In this document: positions 31,123 through 40,992 of the stretch, one piece after another
Position numbering within the stretch: the stretch's first letter is position 1
How the letters are laid out: each line of letters opens with the position of its first letter
Source: Burkholderia sp. D-99
Lineage (GTDB): Bacteria > Pseudomonadota > Gammaproteobacteria > Burkholderiales > Burkholderiaceae
Assembly (NCBI RefSeq): GCF_011605345.1
Contig: NZ_JAAOXM010000019.1
Span: 1-64,000 of the forward strand
Reading direction: 5' to 3'
DNA length: 64,000 nt
Notes under the pieces: generated by a model
What the model saw: only the letters and a program-made list of their open reading frames with translations
Database searches by the model: none
Told to the model about the DNA's origin: nothing
Translations under genes and position numbers: made by a program

Positions 31123-31548
31123 TTAACGCGAGTAAACGTTCATTTCCGGGAAGAAGAACGCGACTTCGACCGCTGCCGTTTCTGCAGCGTCCGAGCCGTG
31201 AACGGCGTTCGCGTCGATGCTGTCGGCGAAATCGGCGCGGATCGTGCCCTTTTCTGCCTTCTTCGGATCCGTTGCGCCCATCAGGTCACGGTTCTTCAGG
31301 ATCGCGCCTTCACCTTCCAGAACCTGGATCATCACCGGGCCCGAGATCATGAAATCGACGAGGTCCTTGAAGAACGGACGCGCTGCGTGAACCGCGTAGA
31401 ACTTCTCTGCGTCAGCACGCGACAGGTGTGCCATGCGCGATGCGACGATCTTCAGGCCGGCGCCTTCGAAACGGCTGTAGATCTGGCCGATCACGTTCTT
31501 TGCCACCGCATCCGGCTTGATGATCGACAGGGTGCGCTCGATTGCCAT
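31123..31548 (-). CDS. ndk: Nucleoside diphosphate kinase
   Basis: 141 residues, the standard length. It equilibrates nucleoside di- and triphosphates through a phospho-His, here in the conserved [12 protein letters not shown]. The N-terminus is [19 protein letters not shown] ribosome site precedes the ATG. TACAAT at 31600-31595 on the minus strand is a possible -10 about 47 bases upstream. It heads the long minus-strand series. Confidence 0.97.
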
Positions 31549-31797
31549 AAAAACTCCAAGAAATTAAGAAGTTACAGGTTCAAATGAATCCGCTATTGTA
31601 GCACGATCCCGTGTATCATTGCGATTGAACCCTTACACACGTGAAAGGTTCCGAATCTATATGTTTTGTGCCGCACGGCCATTGAAACCTCCCGGCACGG
31701 AACGTATCTTAGCCATAGCTGCTCCGGTTTGCTGCGCCGCACACCGCGTGTGCCGAACCGGCCCCGGACGCCCACGCGTTCAATGTTAGGAGAAACC

Positions 31798-32496
31798 ATG
31801 AACGACTATCCGTACAATTTCGGCCGCGGCGGTTCCGTCAGCACCGCCGAGGTTCGCAACCGCGTGCTGCGGAACACGTACTGGCTGCTCGCGCTGTCGA
31901 TGGTGCCGACCGTGCTGGGCGCCTGGGTCGGCGTCGCGACAGGCTTCTCGCTGTTCGCGGCCACGAGCCCGATGATGAGCCTGCTCGCGTTCTTCGCGAT
32001 TGCGTTCGGCTTCATGTTCGCGATCGAGCGGACGAAAAACAGCGCGGCCGGCGTGTTCGTGCTGCTCGGCTTCACGTTCTTCATGGGCCTGATGCTGTCG
32101 CGGCTGCTGAGCTTCATCCTCGGCTTCTCGAACGGCCCGTCGCTGATCATGCTCGCGTTCGGGGGCACCGGCATCATCTTCGCCACGATGGCGACGATCG
32201 CCACCGTCAGCAAGCGTGATTTCTCGGGTCTCGGCAAGTGGCTGTTCATGGGCGTGATCGTGATCCTGCTCGCGTCGGTCGCGAACATCTTCCTGCAGCT
32301 GCCGGCGCTGATGCTTACCGTGTCGGTGCTCGCGATCGCGATCTTCTCCGCCTACATGCTGTTCGACGTCCAGCGCGTCGTGAATGGTGGCGAGACGAAC
32401 TACATTTCGGCGACGCTCGCGATCTACCTCGACCTGTACAACGTGTTCACGAACCTGCTCGCGCTGCTCGGCATCTTCGGCGGCAACCGCAACTGA
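31798..32496 (+). CDS. Bax inhibitor-1/YccA-family membrane protein
   Basis: 232 residues with seven hydrophobic helices and the family end FDVQRVVNGGETNYISATLAIYLDLYNVFTNLLALLG. E. coli YccA of this family is an FtsH substrate and modulator, a possible functional link to hflKC in this window. AGGAG lies 6 bases before the ATG. It diverges from ndk, with about 250 bp between them holding a TATCAT at 31614-31619 as a possible -10. A palindromic terminator follows. Confidence 0.9.
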   Translation: MNDYPYNFGRGGSVSTAEVRNRVLRNTYWLLALSMVPTVLGAWVGVATGFSLFAATSPMMSLLAFFAIAFGFMFAIERTKNSAAGVFVLLGFTFFMGLMLSRLLSFILGFSNGPSLIMLAFGGTGIIFATMATIATVSKRDFSGLGKWLFMGVIVILLASVANIFLQLPALMLTVSVLAIAIFSAYMLFDVQRVVNGGETNYISATLAIYLDLYNVFTNLLALLGIFGGNRN

Positions 32497-32514
32497 CGTT
32501 CGCCATGCATCATG

Positions 32515-32541
32515 AAAAACCGGCCCGCGGGCCGGTTTTTT
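32515..32541. terminator. Bidirectional terminator between yccA-like gene and rlmD
   Basis: AAAAACCGGCCCG followed directly by CGGGCCGGTTTTT, a 26-bp perfect palindrome with A and T tracts, between convergent genes. Confidence 0.9.
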
Positions 32542-32560
32542 TACGTCCGCCGCCCGGGGA

Positions 32561-33958
32561 TCAGTCGCGCTCGAACAGCGCGATCGATTCGACGTGCGAC
32601 GTATTCGGGAACATGTTCACGACACCGGCGCCCTTCAGGCGGTAGCCGGCCTCGTGCACGAGCAGGCCCGCGTCGCGCGCCAGCGTCGACGGGTTGCACG
32701 ACACGTAGACGATGCGCTTCGGCAGCGGGCCTTCACCGCTTTGCGCGATCTCGGCCAGCGCCTTCGACACCGCGAGCGCGCCTTCGCGCGGCGGGTCGAT
32801 CAGGAACTTGTCGAATGCGCCGAGCGCACGGAGGTCGTCACCCGTCACCTCGAACAGGTTCCGGCACGCGAACGTCGTGTGGCCGTCGACACCGTTCTCG
32901 CGCGCGTTCGCCAGTGCACGCGTCGTCAGCGTGTCGCTGCCCTCGATGCCCATCACCTCGCGCGACAGCCGCGCGAGCGGCAACGTGAAGTTGCCGATTC
33001 CGCAGAACAGGTCGAGCACGCGGTCGTCGCGCGACGGCGCGAGCAGACGCAGCGCGCGGCCCACCAGCACGCGGTTGATCTGATGGTTGACCTGCGTGAA
33101 GTCGGTCGGCTTGAACGGCATGCGGATACCGAATTCCGGCAGCGTGTAGTCGAGCGACACGTCGAGCGGATAGAACGGCGTCACGGTATCAGGGCCCTTC
33201 GGCTGCAGCCAGAACTGCACCTTGTGCTCGTCCGCGAACGCGCGCAGCAACGCTTCGTCGTCGGTGTTGATCGGCTCCAGCACACGCAGCACGAGGGCGG
33301 TGACTTCCGAGCCGACCGCGAGCTCGATCTGCGGCATCCGATCACGAATCGACAGCCCCTCGACGAGCCGGCGCAGCGGCACCAGCATCGCCGACACGTG
33401 CGGAGGCAGCACTTCGCAGCTCGTCATGTCGGCAACGTAGCTGCTCTTCTTCTCATGGAACCCGACCAGCACGCCGCCCTTCTTTGCGACGTTGCGCACG
33501 GTCAGGCGTGCACGGTAGCGATAGCCCCACGACGGGCCGTGGATCGGCGCGAACATCGTTTCAGCGCGCAGCTTCGCCAGGTGCCACAGATTGTCTTCGA
33601 GCACGCGCTGCTTGACCGCCACCTGTGCGCGCATATCGAGATGCTGCATCGAGCAGCCACCGCAGGTGCCGAAGAACGCGCATTTCGGCTTCGTGCGCAT
33701 CACGCTCGGGCGCAGAATATCGACAACCGTCGCCTGCTCGTAGCTCGGCTTGCGGCGGTAGCTCGAATAGGTCACGCGCTCGCCCGGCAGTGCCCCCTCG
33801 ACGAAGATGACCTTGCCCGGCTCGCCGTCCTCGGTGATCGTGCGGCCGACACCGCGCGCTTCCATGTCGAGCGATTCGATCTCGAGAACCGGGGCGATTC
33901 CGGGCGCGACGGGCGCATTTCTTGATTTGCGCGCAGAAGTGGGGACGGCTTCGGACAC
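32561..33958 (-). CDS. rlmD: 23S rRNA (uracil-1939-C5)-methyltransferase RlmD
   Basis: About 465 residues from a GTG at 33958, chosen because AGGA lies 7 bases upstream; the frame continues open to 34054 without family similarity. A TRAM domain (about 22-85) comes first. Fe-S cysteines follow at 93, 99 and 102 ([10 protein letters not shown]), with a fourth in [11 protein letters not shown]. The SAM motif is [22 protein letters not shown] and [10 protein letters not shown] are the catalytic motifs of m5U methyltransferases. Confidence 0.93.
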   Translation of the reverse strand: MSEAVPTSARKSRNAPVAPGIAPVLEIESLDMEARGVGRTITEDGEPGKVIFVEGALPGERVTYSSYRRKPSYEQATVVDILRPSVMRTKPKCAFFGTCGGCSMQHLDMRAQVAVKQRVLEDNLWHLAKLRAETMFAPIHGPSWGYRYRARLTVRNVAKKGGVLVGFHEKKSSYVADMTSCEVLPPHVSAMLVPLRRLVEGLSIRDRMPQIELAVGSEVTALVLRVLEPINTDDEALLRAFADEHKVQFWLQPKGPDTVTPFYPLDVSLDYTLPEFGIRMPFKPTDFTQVNHQINRVLVGRALRLLAPSRDDRVLDLFCGIGNFTLPLARLSREVMGIEGSDTLTTRALANARENGVDGHTTFACRNLFEVTGDDLRALGAFDKFLIDPPREGALAVSKALAEIAQSGEGPLPKRIVYVSCNPSTLARDAGLLVHEAGYRLKGAGVVNMFPNTSHVESIALFERD

Positions 33959-34167
33959 CAGCTTTTCCTGACAAACGTTGAAGAAGGCGAGATTGTAGAC
34001 GACGAAGGCTCGCATCGCCCGCTTTGCATGAGGCAAGCGTCGATACTTAAGCATAGACGGCCCGGCATTGCGCCGGAACGGCCCGGCAGCCCACGGCCGG
34101 CGCAGAGGCAGTGGAGCCGATCGGGAGCCGCCCCCGACCCGGAATCCGCCCGGCAGGAGATTCGACC

Positions 34168-35022
34168 ATGCGACTGATCGACTGGAACATCCAATGGGGT
34201 CGGGACGCGAACGGCGTCGTCGATCTTTCGCGCACCGTCGCTGCGATCCGCAGGCTCGGCGACTTCGACGTGCTGTGCCTGCAGGAAGTCACGCGCGGCT
34301 TCGGCGCATTGCCCGGCCGACCCGGCGCCGACCAGTTCGCCGAACTCGCGGCGCTGCTGCCCTGCCATACGATCGTCGAAGCGATCGGCGCCGACCTGCC
34401 GTCCATCGAAGCCGGCGCACCGCGCCGCCAGTTCGGCAATGCGATCGCGACCCGGCTGCCGGTCGGGCGCGTGCTCCGCCAGTTACTGCCGTGGCCGGCA
34501 GACGCCGGCGCGCCGTCGATGCCGCGCGTCGCACTCGACGTCGAGTTGCAGACACCCTTCGGGCCACTGCGCGTGGTCACCACGCATCTGGAATACTATT
34601 CGGCGCGCCAGCGGCTCGCTCAGGTCGACGCGCTGCGTGACCGGCACCGCGAGGCCTGCGCGCACGCGGCACGACCGGCACCTGCCGAAACCGTTGAGGG
34701 GCCGTTCAGCGCGACTGGCCAGCCGTGCGATGCGATCGTCTGCGGCGATTTCAACAGCGCGTTCGGCAGCGATGCCTATTGTCGATTCCTGGAGCCGATC
34801 GCAGACGCGCCGCGCTTCGTCGACGCGTGGGTCGAACGGCACCCCGGCCGCTCACCACCGCCAACGGCGGGCGTCTACGATACGGTGCAATGGTCGGAGG
34901 GGCCGCTCGCGTGCGACTTCGTATTCGTGACCGATACGCTGCTGCCGCGCGTCATGCACTGCGACATCGACGGCGACGTCCGCGCGTCGGATCACCAGCC
35001 GGTACTGCTCGAACTCGATTGA
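34168..35022 (+). CDS. Endonuclease/exonuclease/phosphatase-family hydrolase
   Basis: 284 residues with the metal-dependent EEP fold. [11 protein letters not shown] (Asn), VLCLQEV (catalytic Glu), CGDFNSAFG (Asp/Asn) and the C-terminal [11 protein letters not shown] (Asp-His pair) are all in order. Substrate is not predictable; relatives cut DNA, sugars or lipids. There is no signal peptide, so it is cytosolic. AGGAGA sits 8 bases before the ATG. It is a single gene between divergent rlmD and convergent exonuclease. Confidence 0.85.
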   Translation: MRLIDWNIQWGRDANGVVDLSRTVAAIRRLGDFDVLCLQEVTRGFGALPGRPGADQFAELAALLPCHTIVEAIGADLPSIEAGAPRRQFGNAIATRLPVGRVLRQLLPWPADAGAPSMPRVALDVELQTPFGPLRVVTTHLEYYSARQRLAQVDALRDRHREACAHAARPAPAETVEGPFSATGQPCDAIVCGDFNSAFGSDAYCRFLEPIADAPRFVDAWVERHPGRSPPPTAGVYDTVQWSEGPLACDFVFVTDTLLPRVMHCDIDGDVRASDHQPVLLELD

Positions 35023-35052
35023 TCGTGCCGGCCGCGGCGCAACCCGCACGCG

Positions 35053-35829
35053 CTACGCGTCGAAGCCAGCCAGGTATTCGGCCCAGTGCGACGCAGGCTC
35101 CTGTGCAAGCGAGTTCTTCACAAGCAGGATCTCGTCCGCATACTCGCTCGGCGTCAGGCCGCCACGCATCAACTGGAACCGGCAGTACAACAGGTAGGTG
35201 TTGACGACGTCGGTTTCGCAGTAGTTGCGGATTTCCTCGATCCGCCCGTCCTGGAACGCCGGCCACACCTGGCTGCCGTCCATCCCGAGCTTGCCCGGAA
35301 AGCCGCACATCTTCGCGAGCGCGTCGAGCGGCGCGTTCGCGCGCGCCTGATACATCGCGAGCACATCCATCAGGTCGGTATGCCGCGAGTGATAGCGCGA
35401 GATGTAGTTGTTCCACTTGAAATCGCGGTCGTCCTCGCCCAGATCCCAGTAGCGGGTCGCGGGAATGCCATGCACGAGCGCGCGGTAATGGAGCACCGGC
35501 AGATCGAAGCCGCCGCCGTTCCACGACACGAGCTGCGGCGTGTATTTCTCGATCACGCGGTAGAACGACTGGATCAGCGTCGCTTCGTTGTCCTGCGCCG
35601 TGCCGAGCGAGCGTACGCGAAAACCGTTGTTGTCACGGAACACGCACGAGATCGCCGCGATGCGCTGCAGGTGGTGCGGCAGGAAATCGCCGCCGGTCTT
35701 CTCGCGGCGGGCGGCGAACGCATGTTCAGCCACCGCGGCATCGTCGAGCGTCGCGGGCAGGTCTTCCAGACGGCGAATGCCGTCGACATCGGGAATCGTC
35801 TCGATGTCAAAAACAAGAATCGGAGTCAT
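35053..35829 (-). CDS. PolB-type 3'-5' exonuclease domain protein
   Basis: 258 residues. A DnaQ-like fold with exo I FDIETIPD, exo II WNGGGFDLPVL and the later HTDLMD plus YCETDVVNTYLLY (exo III-like). It belongs to the 'predicted 3'-5' exonuclease related to the PolB exonuclease domain' family, without a polymerase domain. It follows rpoS by 3 bp and is probably co-transcribed with the surE-pcm-nlpD-rpoS operon, which suggests a stationary-phase repair role (inference). Confidence 0.85.
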   Translation of the reverse strand: MTPILVFDIETIPDVDGIRRLEDLPATLDDAAVAEHAFAARREKTGGDFLPHHLQRIAAISCVFRDNNGFRVRSLGTAQDNEATLIQSFYRVIEKYTPQLVSWNGGGFDLPVLHYRALVHGIPATRYWDLGEDDRDFKWNNYISRYHSRHTDLMDVLAMYQARANAPLDALAKMCGFPGKLGMDGSQVWPAFQDGRIEEIRNYCETDVVNTYLLYCRFQLMRGGLTPSEYADEILLVKNSLAQEPASHWAEYLAGFDA

Positions 35830-35832
35830 CTG

Positions 35833-36921
35833 TTACAGAACGGCGTCCTTGCGCACGCCGTTGGAGGCAAAAAACCGCTTGAGGCGCACCAGCGCTTCCT
35901 GCTGGATCTGGCGCACGCGCTCGCGCGTGAGCCCCATCTCGTCGGCAAGCTCCTCGAGCGTCGCCGGTTCGATGTGGTTCAGGCCGAAGCGGCGCTCGAT
36001 CACGTGCCGATGCTTGTCGGACAGCCGCGACAGCCACGCGCGGGTCAGCGTCTCGAGCTCGCGGTGCTGCACTTCGGCGTCGGGCGACTGGCTCTGGTCG
36101 TCGGGCAGCAGGTCGAGCAGGCTGCTCGCGGGATCGAGGTCGAGCGGCGCGTCGAGGGACGCCGTGTGCTCGTTGAGCGCGAGGATGTCGGTGACTTCCT
36201 CGGCGGTCTTGCCGGTGAGATAGGCGATGTCGTCGATGCTGGCTTCGCGGCGCTCGGCCGCTTCGCCCGTCGACATCGAATTCTTTTCGAGGTGGCGCTT
36301 CGCGCGCAGCACCTGGTTCAGTTCGCGGATCACGTGCACGGGCAGGCGCACCGTGCGGGCCTGGTTCATGATCGCCCGCTCGATGCTCTGCCGGATCCAC
36401 CACGTCGCGTAGGTCGAAAAACGGAAGCCGCGCGTCGGGTCGAATTTTTCGATCGCGTGCATCAGGCCGAGGTTGCCCTCCTCGATCAGGTCGAGCAGCG
36501 GTACCCCACGGTTCAGATACCCCTTCGCAATGCTGACGACGAGGCGCAGGTTGCGCTCGATCATCACCTGCCGCGCCTCGAATTCACCGGCCTTGGCCAG
36601 ACGCGAATAGCGCTGCTCCTCCTCGACGGTGAGCAGCGGCTTCACACTGATACGGTTCAGGTAATGCTGGATCGTGTCGGCCGTGAGTTCGGCCTGTAGC
36701 ATCGTGCGGAAATCGTCGACATCCGGCGCCGCCTCGGCGCGGCCTTCGCGCTCGTCGTCGCCGCCGTCCGCCTCGGCGTCGCGCGCCTCGAGATCGCGTT
36801 CGTTATCCGCGCTGTCGTCATCGTCGTCCGTCGAAGCACCCGCTCGCCCCACCGATGCTTGCGTGGCACGACTGATCTTCTCAGACTCGGCTTGCGGCTC
36901 GTGGCGCTTCGATTTCGGCAT
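35833..36921 (-). CDS. rpoS: Stationary-phase sigma factor RpoS
   Basis: 362 residues. An acidic N-terminal region (about 30-65) is followed by region 1.2, region 2 (the DLIEEGNLGLMHAIEKFD and GFRFSTYATWWIRQ core), region 3, and region 4 with LEELADEMGLTRERVRQIQQEAL. Length and location directly after nlpD identify RpoS rather than RpoD. In E. coli the main rpoS promoter lies inside nlpD; an equivalent is likely here because the gap is only 11 bp. Confidence 0.96.
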   Translation of the reverse strand: MPKSKRHEPQAESEKISRATQASVGRAGASTDDDDDSADNERDLEARDAEADGGDDEREGRAEAAPDVDDFRTMLQAELTADTIQHYLNRISVKPLLTVEEEQRYSRLAKAGEFEARQVMIERNLRLVVSIAKGYLNRGVPLLDLIEEGNLGLMHAIEKFDPTRGFRFSTYATWWIRQSIERAIMNQARTVRLPVHVIRELNQVLRAKRHLEKNSMSTGEAAERREASIDDIAYLTGKTAEEVTDILALNEHTASLDAPLDLDPASSLLDLLPDDQSQSPDAEVQHRELETLTRAWLSRLSDKHRHVIERRFGLNHIEPATLEELADEMGLTRERVRQIQQEALVRLKRFFASNGVRKDAVL

Positions 36922-36932
36922 GGTCGTCTCGG

Positions 36933-37820
36933 TTATTGAGGCGGCAAATACTTCAGCGGATCGACAGGTTTACCCTGCCGGCGAACCTCGAAATGCAGCA
37001 TCACGCGGTCGGAGTCGCTGTTACCCATCTCGGCGATCTTCTGCCCCTTCGTTACCGCGTCCCCCTCTTTTACCATCAAAGCGCGATTGTGTGCATACGC
37101 CGTGAGGTAAGTTGCATCGTGTTTGATGATAATGAGGTTGCCGTAGCCACGCAGGCCATTGCCGGAATAGACGACGCGGCCGTCGGCTGCCGCCTTCACG
37201 GCCTCGCCGGCCGTACCGCCGATATTGACGCCCTTGTTCTTCGCGTCGTCGAACCCGTTCAGCACGGGGCCGCGCGCGGGCCACGCGAACGTCACGGGGC
37301 CACTCGGCGCAGCTGCCGTGTCGCTCGATGCGCCTGCCGCGGCAGGCGGTGTCGCAACCGAGGACGACATACCGGCGGCCGGCGTTGCCGGGCCGCTGCT
37401 GAGCGGCGCGGTAGCAACGGCGGCGCCCGCGATCGGCGCGGCGACCTGCGTGCCCGCCACGGCGGCACCGGCCTGCGGCGAAACGCGCAGCAGCTGGTCG
37501 ACTTCAATCTGATTCGGGTTCGCCAGGTTGTTCCACGCGGCGATGTCGCGATAGTTCTGCCCGTTTTCGAGTGCGATCCGGTACAGCGTGTCGCCCGGCT
37601 TCACCCGGTAGTAACCCGGCGGCGCCGGCGGAAGCGGCACCGCGGGCTGCGCGGCGGCAGTCGTGCCGAGCGAACCGGAGCGATCGACGACGGGCGCGTT
37701 GTCGAGCCGCGTCGCACAGGCGGCCAGTAGCGTGGAGAACGCAGCTACGCAGATCGCGCGCTGGGCGAGCGTGAGCGGTTCCCTGGATCGGTTGTTTTGC
37801 ATCGCGCGCAACATACTCAT
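36933..37820 (-). CDS. nlpD: NlpD-like LysM/M23 lipoprotein
   Basis: 295 residues from the ATG at 37820; a TTG at 37829 overlapping the pcm stop (TTGA) has a better-placed GGAG and may be used. The lipobox LLAAC gives Cys35. One LysM domain (YRVKPGDTLYRIA, about 75-120) and a C-terminal M23 domain (about 195-295) follow. The zinc-ligand segment reads KGVNIGG in place of the usual H..GxD, so the domain is probably inactive, as in NlpD/EnvC amidase activators. A Pro/Ala-rich linker joins the two. Confidence 0.92.
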   Translation of the reverse strand: MSMLRAMQNNRSREPLTLAQRAICVAAFSTLLAACATRLDNAPVVDRSGSLGTTAAAQPAVPLPPAPPGYYRVKPGDTLYRIALENGQNYRDIAAWNNLANPNQIEVDQLLRVSPQAGAAVAGTQVAAPIAGAAVATAPLSSGPATPAAGMSSSVATPPAAAGASSDTAAAPSGPVTFAWPARGPVLNGFDDAKNKGVNIGGTAGEAVKAAADGRVVYSGNGLRGYGNLIIIKHDATYLTAYAHNRALMVKEGDAVTKGQKIAEMGNSDSDRVMLHFEVRRQGKPVDPLKYLPPQ

Positions 37821-37825
37821 CGGTT

Positions 37826-38758
37826 TCAAATTACTCCGGATTTTAAAGGGACAAAGAAAACGCGATCAAGCCGTGACTCTCGCCATTGCGCGTGCGCGAC
37901 GCGCTCGACGAGCGTGAGCACCTGGTGCTGCCCGCTCTGCGCGCCGACCGGCGCGACGAGCCGCCCGCCGATCGCGAGCTGCTCGAGCAGCGCCTGCGGC
38001 ACGTCAAGCCCTGCCGCCGCGATCACGATCGCGTCGAACGGGGCCGCGGACGGCAGGCCGACACGCCCGTCGCCGTAGTGCAGACGGATGTTCGGCACGC
38101 GCAGCGGCCGCAGGTTCAGCTTCGCGCGCTCGTAGAGCGGCTTGATGCGTTCAATCGAATACACGTCGCGTGCCACGTGGCTCAGCACGGCGGCCTGATA
38201 GCCGCAGCCCGTGCCGATCTCGAGCACGCGCTCGAGTGTGCGGCCGGCCATCGCGAGCTCGATCATGCGCGCGACAACCGACGGCTTGGAAATGGTTTGC
38301 TGGTGGCCGATCGGCAACGCCGAATCCTCGTAGGCCTGCGTCGCGAGCCCCGGATCCACGAACAGGTGGCGCGGCACCGCGGCCATCGCGTCCAGCACGC
38401 GCGCGTCGGTCACGCCGTTCGCGCGCAATCGTTCGACCATCCGCTCGCGCACGCGTTCCGACGTGAGCGCGAACGCGCCGGCCGGCGCGACGCTCGGCGC
38501 AGCCGGTTTCGGCATCGCGGGCTTCAGCGCGGTCGGCTTCGGTGCGGTCGCGGGCTTCGCGGCGGCGGAACCGGGCAATGCTGTTCGCGCCGCAGCAGGT
38601 TTCACCGCAACCGGTTTCAGCACGGCCGCGGGCTTGTCGGCGGCCTTCGATACCGCGACCGCCGCATGGCGTTCGCCGGCCCGAACTTCCGACTTGCGTG
38701 GCGCTCGCTTGAGATCCTCGAGCGCGAGCGGGAACCGCTTCGCGCGCTCGCCGCTCAT
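37826..38758 (-). CDS. pcm: Protein-L-isoaspartate O-methyltransferase with long N-terminal extension
   Basis: 310 residues from the ATG at 38758, which overlaps the surE stop (ATGA). The repair methyltransferase domain begins near residue 98 ([14 protein letters not shown]) and has SAM motif [17 protein letters not shown]. coli Pcm is 208 residues, so about 97 are extra: a Lys/Pro/Ala-rich, probably disordered segment with repeated KPA/KPT units (about 41-88). Pcm methylates isoaspartyl sites in aged proteins, fitting the rpoS operon. Confidence 0.92.
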   Translation of the reverse strand: MSGERAKRFPLALEDLKRAPRKSEVRAGERHAAVAVSKAADKPAAVLKPVAVKPAAARTALPGSAAAKPATAPKPTALKPAMPKPAAPSVAPAGAFALTSERVRERMVERLRANGVTDARVLDAMAAVPRHLFVDPGLATQAYEDSALPIGHQQTISKPSVVARMIELAMAGRTLERVLEIGTGCGYQAAVLSHVARDVYSIERIKPLYERAKLNLRPLRVPNIRLHYGDGRVGLPSAAPFDAIVIAAAGLDVPQALLEQLAIGGRLVAPVGAQSGQHQVLTLVERVAHAQWRESRLDRVFFVPLKSGVI

Positions 38759-39516
38759 GAAGCCCGCCCTCCGGCGCTCGCCCAATCGCGCGTCGCGGGC
38801 AGCATCTGCGTGTGCGTAAGGTCCAGCTGCAGCGGCGTGATCGACACGAAACCGTTTGCCACCGCGTGAAAATCGGTGCCTTCGCTGGCGTCCAGCGCTT
38901 CGCCCGCCGCGCCGATCCAGTAGATCGGTTCACCGCGCGGGTCGGTCTGGCGAATCACCGGCTGCGACGGGTGACGCTTGCCGAGACGCGTGACCTTCCA
39001 GCCTTTCAGTTCGTCGTAAGGCAGGTTCGGAATGTTGACGTTCAACAGCGGTTGTCCCGGCAGCGGATGCGCGAGGTAGTGCCCGACGATTTCCCCGGCG
39101 ACGCGCGCCGCGTCCGCCAGATAGGCCCAGCCCTTGTCGGCCAGCGAAAACGCGATGGCCGGCACGCCGAACATGATGCCTTCGGTGGCGGCTGCAACTG
39201 TCCCCGAATAGAGCGTGTCTTCGCCCATGTTCTGGCCGTTGTTGATCCCGGAAACGACGAGGTCCGGCCTGGCGTCGACCATCCCGGTCAACGCGACGTG
39301 CACCGAATCGGTCGGCGTGCCGTTCACGTAGAAGAAACCCGTACTCGCCGCACGCTGCACCGACAGCGGCCGCGACAACGTGAGGGAATTCGACGCGCCG
39401 CTGCAGTTCTGCTCGGGCGCGATCACCGTGAGCTCGGCCAGCGGCTGCAGCGCGTCGCTGAGCGCGGCGAGACCGGGGGCGAGATAGCCGTCGTCGTTGC
39501 TGAGTAGGATTCGCAT
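38755..39516 (-). CDS. surE: 5'/3'-nucleotidase SurE
   Basis: 253 residues from the ATG at 39516 ([16 protein letters not shown]). Metal-binding Asp-Asp in SNDDGY and the later [25 protein letters not shown] are diagnostic. It dephosphorylates nucleoside monophosphates and is a stationary-phase survival protein. It is the first gene of surE-pcm-nlpD-rpoS. The frame is open to 39597 but similarity starts at this ATG. Confidence 0.95.
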   Translation of the reverse strand: MRILLSNDDGYLAPGLAALSDALQPLAELTVIAPEQNCSGASNSLTLSRPLSVQRAASTGFFYVNGTPTDSVHVALTGMVDARPDLVVSGINNGQNMGEDTLYSGTVAAATEGIMFGVPAIAFSLADKGWAYLADAARVAGEIVGHYLAHPLPGQPLLNVNIPNLPYDELKGWKVTRLGKRHPSQPVIRQTDPRGEPIYWIGAAGEALDASEGTDFHAVANGFVSITPLQLDLTHTQMLPATRDWASAGGRAS

Positions 39517-39601
39517 CCGGCGATTGTAACCGAGGAAAGATGGCGCGAGAGCGACAGTCCGGCGACTGCGGATGGACCGTTGCGGGCACCCGTACACGCT
39601 G

Positions 39602-39711
39602 CGCCGCCGCGTTGCGCGGCGGCGTTCCGCGCGCTCAGGAAAACGCCGGGCCGCCCCGGGTTTTCCGCCGCCGAAGGAGCCCCCTTGGGGAAGGCTCCCT
39701 TCGGGGAGCCT
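39602..39711. repeat. Three tandem hairpins upstream of surE (possible intergenic repeat element)
   Basis: 39602-39624 is a perfect 10-bp stem CGCCGCCGCG/CGCGGCGGCG with a 3-base loop. 39638-39666 is a 12-bp stem with one bulge, GGAAAAC at its base. 39692-39711 is AGGCTCCC/GGGAGCCT with a TTCG loop. They occupy the 222-bp gap between surE and the CoA-transferase. The second and third resemble terminators but have no long T-tract. The make-up resembles dispersed Burkholderia intergenic palindromes; that is recollection, unchecked. Confidence 0.6.
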
Positions 39712-39738
39712 GGCACGCGGCGACAGGCCCGGGAGCGC

Positions 39739-40944
39739 TCAAATCGCGCCCGCGTCGCGCAGTGCCGCGATCGCCTGCACATCGTAGCCGAGGCCGCGCA
39801 GCACCTCGTCCGTGTGCTCGCCGAGTTCGGGCCCGAGCCAACGCGTTTCGCCGGGCGTATCCGACAGCTTCGGCGTGATGTTCGGCAGCGGAATGTCGGT
39901 GCCGTCGGCCAGCTTGAAGCGCTGGATCATCTGCCGCGCGACGAACTGCGGATCGGTGAACATGTCGGCGGCGCTGTAGATGCGACCGGCCGGCACATCG
40001 GCCGCGTTGAGCACGACAAGCGCTTCATCGATCGTGCGCGGTGCGAGCCACGCGGCAATCGCGTCGTCGATCTCCTGCGTGCGCGGCACGCGCCCGTCGT
40101 TTTGCGCGAGCGCGGGATCGTCGGCGAGGTCGTCGCGCTCGATCGCCTTCATCAGCCGCTTGAAGATCGGGTCGCTGTTGCCGCCGATCACGATGCTGCC
40201 GTCGCGGCATGCATACGTGTTCGACGGCACGATACCCGGCAGCGACGCGCCGGTGCGCTCGCGCACCATCCCGTACACGCCGTATTCGGGCACCACGCTT
40301 TCCATCATGTTGAAGACGGCTTCATACAATGCAACGTCGACCACCTGCCCCGCACCGCCGTTGACCTTGCGGTGATGCAATGCCATCAGCGCGCCGATCA
40401 CGCCGTGCAGCGCGGCGATCGAATCGCCGATGGAAATGCCGATGCGCGGCGGCGGCAGGTCGGGATATCCGGTGATGTGACGCAGCCCGCCCATCGATTC
40501 GGCGATCGCGCCGAAGCCGGGCCGGTCGCGGTACGGGCCCGTCTGCCCGTAGCCGGACAGGCGCACCATCACGAGGCCCGGGTTCTCGGCCGACAGCACG
40601 TCGTAGCCGAGCCCGAGCTTTTCCAGCAGACCCGGGCGGAAATTCTCGATCACGATGTCGGCCTCACGCGCGAGTTGCCGCGCGATCGCCTTGCCGGCGT
40701 CTGCCTTCAGGTTGAGCGTGACCGATTTCTTGTTGCGCGCCTGGACGGACCACCACAGCGACGTGCCGCCCTGCTCCGGGTGGAGCTTGCGCCACTTGCG
40801 CAACGGGTCGCCACCGTTCGGATCCTCGATCTTGATCACTTCCGCGCCGAATTCGGCGAACAGCCGCGACGCGAACGGCCCCGCGATCAGCGTTCCGAAT
40901 TCGAGCACTTTGACGCCCGCGAGCGGGCCCTGGCTGGTGCTCAT
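39739..40944 (-). CDS. CaiB/BaiF-family (class III) CoA-transferase
   Basis: 401 residues from the ATG at 40944 (MSTSQGPLAGVKVLEFG). The family nucleophile Asp is expected in the segment ISIGDSIAALHGVIGAL; the N-terminal LAGVKVLEFGTLIAGPFASRLFAEFGAEVIKIE is typical. These enzymes move CoA between carboxylic acids. The substrate is unknown; no catabolic partner is adjacent (recR upstream, surE downstream). Confidence 0.88.
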   Translation of the reverse strand: MSTSQGPLAGVKVLEFGTLIAGPFASRLFAEFGAEVIKIEDPNGGDPLRKWRKLHPEQGGTSLWWSVQARNKKSVTLNLKADAGKAIARQLAREADIVIENFRPGLLEKLGLGYDVLSAENPGLVMVRLSGYGQTGPYRDRPGFGAIAESMGGLRHITGYPDLPPPRIGISIGDSIAALHGVIGALMALHHRKVNGGAGQVVDVALYEAVFNMMESVVPEYGVYGMVRERTGASLPGIVPSNTYACRDGSIVIGGNSDPIFKRLMKAIERDDLADDPALAQNDGRVPRTQEIDDAIAAWLAPRTIDEALVVLNAADVPAGRIYSAADMFTDPQFVARQMIQRFKLADGTDIPLPNITPKLSDTPGETRWLGPELGEHTDEVLRGLGYDVQAIAALRDAGAI

Positions 40945-40992
40945 GTGTCTCCCTGGCATGAGGAACGGCGCCGCCGACCGGCGGCGCCCGAC

